This document shows positions 10,743 through 19,068 of a stretch of DNA of 59,414 bases, piece by piece (within the stretch, counting starts at the first letter, position 1; each line of letters starts with the position of its first letter). The notes beneath the pieces are model-generated. The model worked only from the letters and a program-made list of their open reading frames with translations, had not been told where the DNA came from and made no database searches. A program made the translations under genes and the position numbers. The stretch is from Stentor roeselii (lineage: Eukaryota > Ciliophora > Heterotrichea > Heterotrichida > Stentoridae): assembly GCA_006503475.1 (NCBI GenBank), contig RSEH01000279.1, positions 1 to 59,414 of the forward strand. The letters are read 5' to 3'.

Positions 10743-12581
10743 ATGGAAATCCAAATATGCGAAGAGTGTTCCCTTTCAAAGGCGATTCTCTTCTGCGATA
10801 ACTGTGAACAACTGTTTTGTGACCCTTGCAACGAGACTATTCATCGGAATGGAACACGGAAAAATCACACAAGAGGACCCATCCCATCAGTGAGTTTTAA
10901 TGAAAAACTACCTGCGTCGATTGACTTTGCTAGTTTAAATAAGACTCAATTTGCTGAGACTGGTTTTTCGGTTAAGACTTGTCTGAAGCCTCCCACCTCA
11001 ACCTTTGATATCAATGATATATCAAAACCCCAATCTCGGCGGGTGCACGGTAAACAAAGTTCAGCAGACACCGAAGTTTACCAAATGTTCAAAAGAAAAG
11101 CAGCCCATTCAGAGAACATCCTCGACAAAGGTCTAATATCGCACTTAAAGAAATGGGCATTCGAGGGAAAAATAATGCATGAGTACTCAGAACTTCGAGA
11201 AAACCTAGCCTTTCTTCTAAGAATCTCAAAAGAATCAGCATCCGAAGTGATCAGCACAGGTTGCAGAGTAGGAAAACTGATGCAGCAAAGCAAGAAAATC
11301 GGGACCTTTTCCTTAAACATCATCAGTCTCCGAGTCGACTCACTCACAGTCAAAGTCCTTCTCTGGGTGCTTCGTTCCCTGAAAGCCGATGAAATGATTT
11401 CCACAGAAAAAGCGATTCAAAGTCGCTTAAAAGAAGCTTTCGACTTAAAAATCAGTCCTCTTTCCTGGTCATCCTTCCTAGAAAACGCTTTAAAATTCAA
11501 AATAAATCATAAAAAATCCTGTTCTCAACTTCAAGGTTTTTCCTTATTTTCTCATCAAGAAGAAAAACCTACTAAAAACTACTCTTTTCTAAAAAAAATT
11601 GTGAAAGACTTGGGAACTGGTGCTGAAAATCTAGTGATTTACCCGAAAAACGAGGAATGGGTGTCTTATGACCAGTACATCAAGTCAGGTGACGTGTTTC
11701 AAATAAAACAAAGCCATGAATGGAGACATTTCTTGGCGTTTTTCGAAGATTTGTATAAATTTGACTGCTCTGAAGATAAAGCGATCAGTGGAGGCCGTTA
11801 CGGCTGTGCACAGTACTTGAAAAGGTCTTCTGAGTCACTTTCGCCTTCAAGTCTTGGGAAGTTGAGTTACATGATTCAACTCGCGATTGATGAAGACCTT
11901 CTTCGATATCATAAAACTCTTCTTGTTTATGTCCCTGCCTTTGATAAGAAGTGCAAAGAAGACAAACAGGCCCTTCTCAGTACAAAAAGACTTGTTGTTG
12001 ATATTTTAAACACTTGTCCTGAAGGCATCTCACTCGCACAGCTTCCAACACTTTTAAAGGAAAAACATCCTTTTGACATCGACTTGTCTAAACTCGGCTT
12101 TGCAAAGTTAAAAGACTTGATAAATGAAATTCCTGACATTGAACTTTCCTCTAAAGGTAAAAATCACCCTTTTGTTAGAGTTTTCAAGAAAAATTTTCCA
12201 AATGTTGAAGGAATTTTAAACCTTTTAAAGGAAAAAATCGAGGAATTCTCAGGTAGGATCTCGACTGTTGACTTTGAAATTGAAGTTTGTAATGCTTTTG
12301 GGTATGGATTCAGGTGGAGTACTTTGAAGTTCAGGAGTTTAGAAGATTTTTTAAAGACAAATGGAGATTTTCTAGTGATTGACAAGATGTTTATAGAGAA
12401 AAAGCAGAAGTTTAATGAAAATCATCATAGTTATACTTCTAGTACCACCAGTGAGGCTTATTCTTACTATGCAAGTCAAGAGAATTACCTGGATGACCCG
12501 AAGCATCGTTTGGAAGACCTGGAAGATCAGCAGAAGAAGTTCATTGACGGCTTGTTAGAGGAGGAAAACGAGAGAGATTAA
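10743..12581 (+). CDS. B-box zinc finger plus LOTUS/OST-HTH domain protein
   Basis: 612 residues from ATG 10743. Residues 5-46 form a B-box-like zinc site (CEEC, FCDNC, FCDPC, then H-x-N and H). Residues about 410-482 (TKRLVVDILN through NHPFVRVF) match the OST-HTH/LOTUS winged-helix pattern. Residues 486-555 look like a second, weaker copy, and 203-255 (VKVLLWVLRS, then SPLSWSSFLENAL) may be another. In known families LOTUS domains bind RNA, G-quadruplexes or Vasa-type DEAD-box helicases and act in small-RNA or germ-granule pathways. Here an RNA-regulatory role is inferred. It ends in TAA 38 bp before the next gene on the same strand. The LOTUS assignment is by pattern only. Confidence 0.72.
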   Translation: MEIQICEECSLSKAILFCDNCEQLFCDPCNETIHRNGTRKNHTRGPIPSVSFNEKLPASIDFASLNKTQFAETGFSVKTCLKPPTSTFDINDISKPQSRRVHGKQSSADTEVYQMFKRKAAHSENILDKGLISHLKKWAFEGKIMHEYSELRENLAFLLRISKESASEVISTGCRVGKLMQQSKKIGTFSLNIISLRVDSLTVKVLLWVLRSLKADEMISTEKAIQSRLKEAFDLKISPLSWSSFLENALKFKINHKKSCSQLQGFSLFSHQEEKPTKNYSFLKKIVKDLGTGAENLVIYPKNEEWVSYDQYIKSGDVFQIKQSHEWRHFLAFFEDLYKFDCSEDKAISGGRYGCAQYLKRSSESLSPSSLGKLSYMIQLAIDEDLLRYHKTLLVYVPAFDKKCKEDKQALLSTKRLVVDILNTCPEGISLAQLPTLLKEKHPFDIDLSKLGFAKLKDLINEIPDIELSSKGKNHPFVRVFKKNFPNVEGILNLLKEKIEEFSGRISTVDFEIEVCNAFGYGFRWSTLKFRSLEDFLKTNGDFLVIDKMFIEKKQKFNENHHSYTSSTTSEAYSYYASQENYLDDPKHRLEDLEDQQKKFIDGLLEEENERD

Positions 12582-12619
12582 CACATATAGAATATTCAGG
12601 TAGTTATTCATTATTGTAA

Positions 12620-13180
12620 ATGGCAGCTGCTCACTCGTACTCAATCGCTCCAGCTTATACCTTTGCAAGGTCCTCTAGATATCGAGACCCTTCTAAGTCC
12701 CCAGGACCTTTTGACTACTCACCTGCGAAGAGCTTTTATAACCCTTGTTATTCTTTATCAAGAAGCAAAAGAATTCTGAGTAACTATCGAAATATTACTC
12801 CTGGACCTGGGTATTATAACTATGGGGGAGGAACTTCTACTTCTAGGTATAGTATTAGCAAGGCACCTAGTCGTGCTATTTTTAGTAAAACTCCGGTATT
12901 TTTTAGGTAGGGACCTGGAACTTATGAGCCGAATAGGAGTTATAGCCATTATAAGTCGCCTAGGTTCTCGTTTAATGGAGACTCGAAGTTCCCGAAAATT
13001 AAGAATAATGTACCTCCTCCTGGCGCATATGAGATCCCCAGCACTTTCAAAGGACCGAAGTTCAGCCTTTCGAAAGCAAAAAAAGATGCACTGATTAAAC
13101 CTTTACCTGGTCCTGGGTATTACGAAATTCCTTCTACTATTGGAGTGGCTTCTTTGAGAGGAAGACTGAGAAATAATTAA
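12620..13180 (+). CDS. SHIPPO/sperm-tail PG-rich repeat protein (spliced)
   Basis: Two exons, 12620-12895 and 12911-13180, joined by removing a 15-nt intron, give 181 residues. Repeats typical of the STPGR/SHIPPO family are spread along it: SPGPFDYSP, TPGPGYYNYG, GPGTYEPN, PPGAYEIPST and LPGPGYYEIPST. Such proteins (ODF3, CIMAP and relatives) bind microtubules, often in the lumen of axonemal doublets or in basal-body-linked arrays. Abundant cilia make such a role plausible in this organism. Without splicing, the frame would end at the TAG inside the intron after 96 codons, and the PG repeats on the far side would be orphaned in the same frame. Confidence 0.85.
12896..12910 (+). other. 15-nt spliceosomal intron
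   Basis: GTATTTTTTAGGTAG, phase 0, carries the in-frame TAG that would truncate the SHIPPO gene. A is at position 10. Removal joins KTP to GPGTYEP, restoring the repeat TP-GPGTY exactly. Confidence 0.9.
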
Positions 13181-13243
13181 TGATCAAAGAAATTAAGGGT
13201 AAGGAATTGTTGATTTATAAACTTTCTCAAAAAATCAATCCAA

Positions 13244-13927
13244 TCACTTCGCAAATATTTTACTTCTCACAACAGCAGTCGTAGGTCTTCTCACAGGAGT
13301 TCTTTTATCACTTTCTTCAACAGTCTTCAAATTATGAACCCCTCGATCATTCTTCTCAATTCCCAGTCGAAACCTAGCCTTTTGTATCTGTTCCTTAACA
13401 TTCCTCAAATTTTCATGTAAACGCTGTAACTTAATAAGCGCTTTTTCTAATTTCTCTTCCTTTTTCTCACATTCAATCCTGACCCTATCATTTCTAAAGC
13501 TTTTTTCCCAGACATCCTTCTCAAAACAACTCCTCTTTTCAGCAATATCACAAAAAGCTTCCTTTCGTCGATGAGAGTCAAGTTCCATTTGAGCCTCTTC
13601 TAAATACTTCTTCCTCTCTTCAACAATTTCCTTCAAACATTTCACCCTCTCAATTTTTTCCAAGTTATCCTTCTCCAAAGCTGAAATTTCCTGAACAGTA
13701 AAAGCAAGATTCCCTGAAAGTACCGTATTTTTCAATTCAATAGCAGAAATCTTTGTTTTCACTTCAGTAATAGCTTTATTAAGTCTATCAGTTTCGATTT
13801 TTACCGTCTCATTCGCGATTTCCAAGAACTTTCTTCCTTCTTCAGTATTTTTGCCTTCTGGGTCGAAGTAGTTGATGGCAGCATCAATAGTTTTTAAGAA
13901 GTCATTTATGGGTTGGGTGTTAATCAT
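13244..13927 (-). CDS. Small coiled-coil protein of unknown function
   Basis: 227 residues from ATG 13927, with a short N-terminal segment (DFLKTIDAAINYFDPEG) followed by almost continuous charged helix, residues about 35-195, rich in E, K and L in heptad-like spacing. The tail is basic (TPVRRPTTAVVRSK). No catalytic motif is visible. It is divergent from the ML-domain gene, with 43 bp between the two start codons. A cytoskeletal or basal-body role would fit the composition but cannot be shown from sequence alone. Confidence 0.8.
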   Translation of the reverse strand: MINTQPINDFLKTIDAAINYFDPEGKNTEEGRKFLEIANETVKIETDRLNKAITEVKTKISAIELKNTVLSGNLAFTVQEISALEKDNLEKIERVKCLKEIVEERKKYLEEAQMELDSHRRKEAFCDIAEKRSCFEKDVWEKSFRNDRVRIECEKKEEKLEKALIKLQRLHENLRNVKEQIQKARFRLGIEKNDRGVHNLKTVEESDKRTPVRRPTTAVVRSKIFAK

Positions 13928-13970
13928 TTCTATTGAAATTCGAGTTTAGCCATGTTGTTGTTGATTGAAA

Positions 13971-14390
13971 ATGAAAATTTCCTTGTTATTTGTTTCACCG
14001 CTCGTCCTGCTGGCCATGTCGCTTTCGCCTGAGCGGATGAATTCCTTGGGAATTGGACAGTCTTGTTATTTCTTCGCGGTTATCAATAGTGCCAATATGG
14101 CTGCGAATCCTTGGCCTATCACTGCAGGAGTCAATGTTAATTGTGTGCTGACTGGAATCATGGGAAAGGATGAACCTATCGGAGATGTTATTGTGACTCA
14201 GTCTATTGGAACAAGTTCTTCGAAGAATAATGTTACTCTCAATAAGCCTTACACAAAAGGAGATACTTTTACATTTAGTTATTCATTCACTGCACCTATT
14301 AGTTCAGGTAGTTATAATGAAAAGTTCCAGGTGATGCAAAATGTCACTCAAAACACTTTGTTGTGCTGGCAGTTCTCTTTCATTATTTAA
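13971..14390 (+). CDS. Secreted ML-domain (MD-2/NPC2-like lipid-recognition) protein
   Basis: 139 residues from ATG 13971; the upstream in-frame TTG is not used as a start here. Residues 1-17 (MKISLLFVSPLVLLAMS) form a signal peptide. The rest has the ML-domain layout: an early Cys (GQSCYFF), the VNVNCVLTG strand, a glycine-rich turn, TFSYSFTAP, and a final Cys strand (NTLLCWQFSF). ML proteins bind lipids or sterols in endolysosomes or outside the cell. The length is normal for the family. Ciliates commonly have many such genes. The exact ligand is unknown. Confidence 0.75.
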   Translation: MKISLLFVSPLVLLAMSLSPERMNSLGIGQSCYFFAVINSANMAANPWPITAGVNVNCVLTGIMGKDEPIGDVIVTQSIGTSSSKNNVTLNKPYTKGDTFTFSYSFTAPISSGSYNEKFQVMQNVTQNTLLCWQFSFII

Positions 14391-14654
14391 TTTAGTTTAC
14401 TGTCTTGATTGGGAGGATTTGATTGTTAATCTCATGTTTTTGAAGATTAATGGTATCTAGGAAAGTTTAGGATTAGAGAAGAAAATTCTTAAAAATATCT
14501 TGAAAATAGTGTTTTACAATTATTTCTTTCAACAGGTAGTTCAACAATAACAATTTATTTCATTTCAAGTAATCCTTTCAAATAACTCAAAAATAAAAAC
14601 TTCCTGTTTAAGATTCAAAACCCAATAACAAAATAATCAATATTCCCACATCTA
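14391..14654. other. Intergenic, no feature seen
   Basis: AT-rich spacer downstream of the ML-domain gene. It must hold that gene's 3' end. Its right part becomes C-rich on the plus strand and runs into the coding-like remnant. Confidence 0.6.
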
Positions 14655-15008
14655 CTAATTCCACAAATCATTAATCCTCAATCCTAAATCCAACTCCTTA
14701 AAACTCCTCAAAAACTCTCCCCTCTCCCTCTTCAATTCATGCAAAAAATCTATTCCAAGCCCATGACAAATAAATGAAGGATTCTCTAAAAAATAATTTG
14801 TAAAATCCAAACAGTTTCAACCTATTCAAATTCTGCTGTTCCAAATCAACCTGCGAAGAAGAAAACAACTTCGAAATTGAGTTCCCATCACCCTCAAAGC
14901 GTTCAAGATGCGAAGGTTCCTTCCACTGTTCAACCGAGTTCCTCTACGAAAAGTCCCATCAAAAAAAGGCAAGTCTCGACCTGTTCCTAGCTCCAATCCT
15001 AGAAACTC
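14655..15008 (-). pseudogene. Coding-like minus-strand remnant with frame breaks
   Basis: The minus strand reads like protein but in shifting frames: RIGARNRSRLAFF, then NSVEQWKEPSHLERFEGDG, then, in another frame, NCLDFTNYFLENPSF followed by a 38-codon run ending LGLRINDLWN and a TAG at 14655. No GT...A(10)...AG segment of 15 or 16 nt can join the pieces. A one-base deletion in a run of three A near 14814 would fuse the last two, so this is either a decayed gene or an indel-bearing assembly stretch. No start codon or family is recognised. Confidence 0.35.
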
Positions 15009-15029
15009 CAGACTAGTCCAAAATTTAAC

Positions 15030-17690
15030 TTACCATAACCTAAACTCCTTTTCCCAACTAGTCGAATGTTTTCTTCCACTGCGATCTTCTTCAATTTCTT
15101 CATTTTTCGCGATAGTCACTTCAAACTTTTCAGTACTTTTGAACTTTTCCACTTCTTTTTTGAAATTTTGAACTGAAGGTTTATAAGGTGCTTCAATTTG
15201 TTTATTCATGAGACTTTCCCAGCTGATCCTTGAGAACCATGAGTGTTTTTTAAGAGATTCATAAGAACCTCGTAGGCCTGGATTTTGATTGAGCAGTTTT
15301 TCAATGAGAGGTCTGCATGCGAAGTCTTTTGCGAATGCTGGAAAGACGAGTTTAGACTCGAGGATAAGATTGTAAACACGGAAGGGGTCGTTTTCGCCTT
15401 CGCCGTAAGGGACGACGTTACAAACGAATTCAAAGAGGATGACTCCGAGACTCCAGATGTCGGCTTCGAGGCCGTAGCCGGTGCCTTTGATGACTTCAGG
15501 CGCCATGTAATGTGCAGTGCCTACTACTGTGTAGGTTCTGTCTTTTATCAGCTTTGCAGTGCCGAAGTCAATTAGTTTCGCGTAGCCGTCTTCGTCGACC
15601 ATGATGTTTTCAGGTTTCAAGTCTCTGTAAATAATGTTTCTTTCATGGAGGTGCTCGATGATCAGCACGAGACACCCGATGTAAAATAAAGACTTTTCCT
15701 CGTCCATCACAGGAAACTTTCGAATCACATCAAATAAGTCCATACCTTGCACAAGTTCCATTAAAAAGTAAACCCGGCTAGAATCCTTGAAAGTTTTTAC
15801 AAGTTTCACTATAAAAGGATGGTCAATTTGCATTAAAATACTTCTTTCAAGTTGTAAGTTCTTCGCAAGTTTATATTCAGAAATTTTTGTTCTATGCACT
15901 GATTTCAAAGCATAGCTGATTTTTGTTGAATAGTTATGAGCAAGAAAAACAACTCCAAACATTCCTTTTCCTAAAAGTTTAACAAGTGTGAGTTCATTTA
16001 AAGAAACTTTGTCGTTTTGAAGTTCGATTCGCTTTAAGATTTGTTTTCTTTTTGACTTGGCAACGAGTTCTAAGAAGTCGTCTTTGGTGAGCACCCAACA
16101 AGTAGAACCTGCTGATTTCACAGTGGCTGTTCTTTGCTCGTTGAAGAGAATTGCCCGTTCACCGAAGAAGTCGTGAGTTGTGATTGACCGAATCAAGGCT
16201 CCGTCTTTTAAAATCTCGACCTGGCCACTTTCGACGATGAAAAAAGAGTCGCCTTGGTCACCTTGGTTGAAGATGACTGCGCCTTTGGGATACTCGACGA
16301 TGTTTAGCTTTGTGATAAGACGTTCTAGACTTGAATCAGGAAGAGTTCGAAGAAGCTGAACACGTTTCATAATGTCTAAAATCGCATTTCTGTTGATTAT
16401 CTCCTTTAAACTCGCGCCTAGAATACTTTCAACAGTGGTTCTATCAATACTTCCTAGATTCGTCTCACAGGTGGTCACCCATTTTTCTTCATAAGTCTCT
16501 TGACTGTCATCATGCATGTCTTGATCTCCAAGTATTTCAAAGTTTCTTTTATTTTCATTACCTGCAGCGATTTCTCCTTTCAAGACAATTAAAATAATAT
16601 CTGCTTTGCCTTTGCCTTTTTTAAGAGCAGTTTTTCCTGAGGCCAATGTGAAAATAGTGATTGAATTTACCACGAGTTCGTTTTGTTCTTTGTTTAACTT
16701 GCTGAGAACAGGGGATTTTTCCATGGCGATTCTGAGAGAGTTCTTGTAAATCACGCTTTCAAGTTGACTTCCGAGTAAATTAACCATGTCGTCTGCCTTT
16801 AAACTCAGAAGGGAAACCTTGTCGATTGCGTCGACTGATGCGGTGCGAGTTGTTTTGTAAAGCAAGGCTTGTTCTCCGAAGAAGTCTCCAGAACCTAGTT
16901 GTCTTTTTTGAATACCATCGACACTTACAACGACGTTTCCTTTTTTAATGATGTATAATAGGTCCCCGTTGTCTTTTTCTTTTACGATTCTTTGGCCTGG
17001 GTTGAACTCTTGAGTTATTAGAAGAGTTAGAAGAGACTCTTTTTGGTTGCTTGTCAAACGATTGAAAAGAGGAATTTTTTCTAGAAACTGACGGTTTTCT
17101 GTCATTTTCGCGTCACTTACTGACTTGACCGCAGCTCGGAAGCCATCTCTTGTTAACACCCAGAATAAAGACTTTTCAGCCGTGCGAATCGTTGCAGTCC
17201 TTTTAGAATTATGAAGCAAAGCCATCTCTCCGAAATACCCTCCTTTAGAAAGAACAGCTTTTATGGAACCAGCTACGACCACCTCGACACTTCCAGTATG
17301 AATGACATAAAAGTTCTCCCCATCTGATCCTTCATTGAAAACAATTTGTTTTGAGTTAAAACTGTAAAGTTTAAACTCTTTAACCAAGTTATGAATGCTT
17401 TCTTTCGAGAGGGTGTTAAAAAGGAAGTGAGAACTGAGGCTTTTTAAGATAGAGTTCTTTTCTTGCATCGATAAAGACTTTTCAATAAGGGTGCCTGTGA
17501 TGAGCTCACCTGTTGAAACACTTAAAAGGCGAGGGTCAGCGATAGCTGACTTGTGTTTCACCCTTTTTCGTTCATGTGCACCGTCACTTTGCCTTGAAAG
17601 AGCAGACTCATGCCCTACAGACTGATTTCTTCTATGGTCACCCAAAGTATCATTCGCAGATTTCGACTCTTTTGCCTGAAAACAGCCCAT
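15030..17690 (-). CDS. PKG: cGMP-dependent protein kinase with four CNB domains
   Basis: 886 residues from ATG 17690. An upstream ATG at 17747 would overlap the neighbouring gene, and starting at MGCFQAKES gives a Gly2/Cys3 end suited to myristoylation and palmitoylation. CNB domains: A 85-190 (FGEMALLHNSKRTATI), B 205-305 (FGEQALLYKTTRTASV), C 320-425 without a phosphate-binding cassette, D 440-545 (FGERAILFNEQRTATV). The Thr after Arg in each cassette is the residue linked to cGMP preference. Kinase about 568-830: GKGMFGVV, Lys596, YRDLKPEN with Asp690, DFG at 708, VGTAHYMAPE. The C-terminal WEKEF resembles the PKG tail. Four CNBs with a dead third one match apicomplexan PKG. It should phosphorylate Ser/Thr targets when cGMP rises; ciliary or calcium-linked roles are inferred. 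Confidence 0.92.
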   Translation of the reverse strand: MGCFQAKESKSANDTLGDHRRNQSVGHESALSRQSDGAHERKRVKHKSAIADPRLLSVSTGELITGTLIEKSLSMQEKNSILKSLSSHFLFNTLSKESIHNLVKEFKLYSFNSKQIVFNEGSDGENFYVIHTGSVEVVVAGSIKAVLSKGGYFGEMALLHNSKRTATIRTAEKSLFWVLTRDGFRAAVKSVSDAKMTENRQFLEKIPLFNRLTSNQKESLLTLLITQEFNPGQRIVKEKDNGDLLYIIKKGNVVVSVDGIQKRQLGSGDFFGEQALLYKTTRTASVDAIDKVSLLSLKADDMVNLLGSQLESVIYKNSLRIAMEKSPVLSKLNKEQNELVVNSITIFTLASGKTALKKGKGKADIILIVLKGEIAAGNENKRNFEILGDQDMHDDSQETYEEKWVTTCETNLGSIDRTTVESILGASLKEIINRNAILDIMKRVQLLRTLPDSSLERLITKLNIVEYPKGAVIFNQGDQGDSFFIVESGQVEILKDGALIRSITTHDFFGERAILFNEQRTATVKSAGSTCWVLTKDDFLELVAKSKRKQILKRIELQNDKVSLNELTLVKLLGKGMFGVVFLAHNYSTKISYALKSVHRTKISEYKLAKNLQLERSILMQIDHPFIVKLVKTFKDSSRVYFLMELVQGMDLFDVIRKFPVMDEEKSLFYIGCLVLIIEHLHERNIIYRDLKPENIMVDEDGYAKLIDFGTAKLIKDRTYTVVGTAHYMAPEVIKGTGYGLEADIWSLGVILFEFVCNVVPYGEGENDPFRVYNLILESKLVFPAFAKDFACRPLIEKLLNQNPGLRGSYESLKKHSWFSRISWESLMNKQIEAPYKPSVQNFKKEVEKFKSTEKFEVTIAKNEEIEEDRSGRKHSTSWEKEFRLW

Positions 17691-17715
17691 AAAATATAGA
17701 ATTAATAGAATTACA

Positions 17716-19059
17716 CTATTTATTTTTCCCACGAAACATACTTCCAAGCCTTTCAGCTCCAGAAGCAGTTAAATTTCCTTTTACAAGTTTTCCAACTTCA
17801 TTTAAAACCTCTTCTTTGCTGTTCACTCCAAGAGTTGAAATGATTTTTTCTAGTATTTCTTTATTTTTCTCTTCTTTGCTTTGATCCGCTTTTAAAACTT
17901 GGTACTCTTGAACGACTTTAATGATAAATTTCCAACTTTCCTTTGGTGTTGGACTTGGCTCGTAAGAGCCTTCTGGGCTGAGGTCCATGACGAGCTTTGA
18001 AAGTTTATCGACGAGGTCTGCGCATTTGGCTCTTGTTTTTAACTTTTGGGTTTTTTGAATGACTTCTGAGTAGTTTTTTAGCTTTAGAAGAGACATCAAG
18101 TCATTGAAAATGAGGTTTAATGTTGAGGGTGAAGGTTTTTCTCCGTCTTCCAGATGATGAAGTTCTCGGTCTCGTCTCATTAAATCTCGGCTTTTTTCTC
18201 TTGTTCTTGGCTTTTCTCTTGCTTGGCTTGTGGAACGGGATCTGGACTGGCGAGATTTTAGTTGTTCTCGGAGTTCTTTGATTATGAATTCTTTGTCTTT
18301 TAGGTCTTTATGAGTTGGAAGGGAAGAGACTGACATTTGAAGGTTTTCGTTGTCTTCTGTTAGTTTTTTTACCTGCTCTTGTAGTTTGAATATCAGGAAT
18401 TCAGTCTTTGAGTCGAGTTTTTTTCCAGATACTTGTTGATTTAAGTTGTCGATTTCTGCCTTTAACTCTTCGTTTTCGTTGAGCTTTAAGTGGAATTCTT
18501 CTGAAGGGTACATATTAGAGATCTGTGTCTTTAAAGTATGTATAAACCTTGCTGAAGACTCAAGTTCCTCCTGAAGACTTCTAACAAGTTCCTGTGATTC
18601 TAATTCCTTATACTTAAATTCCTCAACTCTAGCCTTAAATTCTTTCTGTTCCAAGTCCTTCTGCTGTTCCTGTACCTTAATCCTATAAATAAGACTATCA
18701 ATTTCTTTCGAAAGTGAACTTTTCTGATACTTCAGTTCTTCAATCACAGACTCTTTATGACTCAAAAGATTTTCAAGTTTAATGATTTTATCACTAAGAA
18801 CTTCAGAATCCGAATTAACATAAAAGTTCTTCGCACTATTGTAAAGTCCATAATTTCGACTATCAATTCCATAAGACTCTCTAACTCTAACAGGTTCTTC
18901 AAATTTCGAGCTGCTTTCCAACGAGCGGTTACCCGTGACATGAGAGTAAGAAGACGGTTGAAATGTTCCAACAAAAGGCTGCTCTGAATAAAATCGGGTA
19001 TTTGAAGGTGAAAAAGCCGAAGACCTGTCCCTGGCTTCAAACAGGTTTAAATTTTCCAT
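17716..19059 (-). CDS. Coiled-coil protein of unknown function
   Basis: 447 residues from ATG 19059. Residues 1-70 are Ser/Tyr/Phe-rich and probably disordered; about 85-265 form a long coiled coil (repeated EEL, KEL and LKEQ); 265-300 is an Arg/Ser basic stretch (SRSRSTSQAREKPRTREKSR); and 310-440 is a compact helical part (LNLIFNDLMSLLKL, then VIQKTQKLKTRAKC). This resembles centrosomal or basal-body scaffolds in layout, but I do not recognise a family. Its start codon is only 9 bp from the start of the divergent UVRAG-like gene, and its stop is 25 bp upstream of the PKG start, so the promoters must overlap coding sequence. Confidence 0.8.
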   Translation of the reverse strand: MENLNLFEARDRSSAFSPSNTRFYSEQPFVGTFQPSSYSHVTGNRSLESSSKFEEPVRVRESYGIDSRNYGLYNSAKNFYVNSDSEVLSDKIIKLENLLSHKESVIEELKYQKSSLSKEIDSLIYRIKVQEQQKDLEQKEFKARVEEFKYKELESQELVRSLQEELESSARFIHTLKTQISNMYPSEEFHLKLNENEELKAEIDNLNQQVSGKKLDSKTEFLIFKLQEQVKKLTEDNENLQMSVSSLPTHKDLKDKEFIIKELREQLKSRQSRSRSTSQAREKPRTREKSRDLMRRDRELHHLEDGEKPSPSTLNLIFNDLMSLLKLKNYSEVIQKTQKLKTRAKCADLVDKLSKLVMDLSPEGSYEPSPTPKESWKFIIKVVQEYQVLKADQSKEEKNKEILEKIISTLGVNSKEEVLNEVGKLVKGNLTASGAERLGSMFRGKNK

Positions 19060-19068
19060 CGTTTGAAT

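Noticed and set aside
13965-13970. TTG start for the ML-domain gene (similar TTG starts at 19063, 35156, 39622 and 57921)
   Set aside because: Eukaryotic genes rarely use TTG. An ATG lies close downstream in each first-exon case and gives a sensible N terminus, and 35156 is inside an exon after a tiny intron.
14836-14850. GTTGATTTGGAACAG (minus) as a 15-nt intron in the decayed stretch
   Set aside because: Position 10 is not A, it contains no stop, and removing it does not resolve the frame breaks.
15285-15575. Plus-strand open frame inside the kinase domain of PKG
   Set aside because: Antisense shadow of the conserved kinase; no family features of its own. The same holds for other frames opposite the called genes.
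17691-17747. The longer PKG start at 17747
   Set aside because: It would overlap the end of the upstream gene, and the added residues are hydrophobic and out of place before the MGC acylation start.
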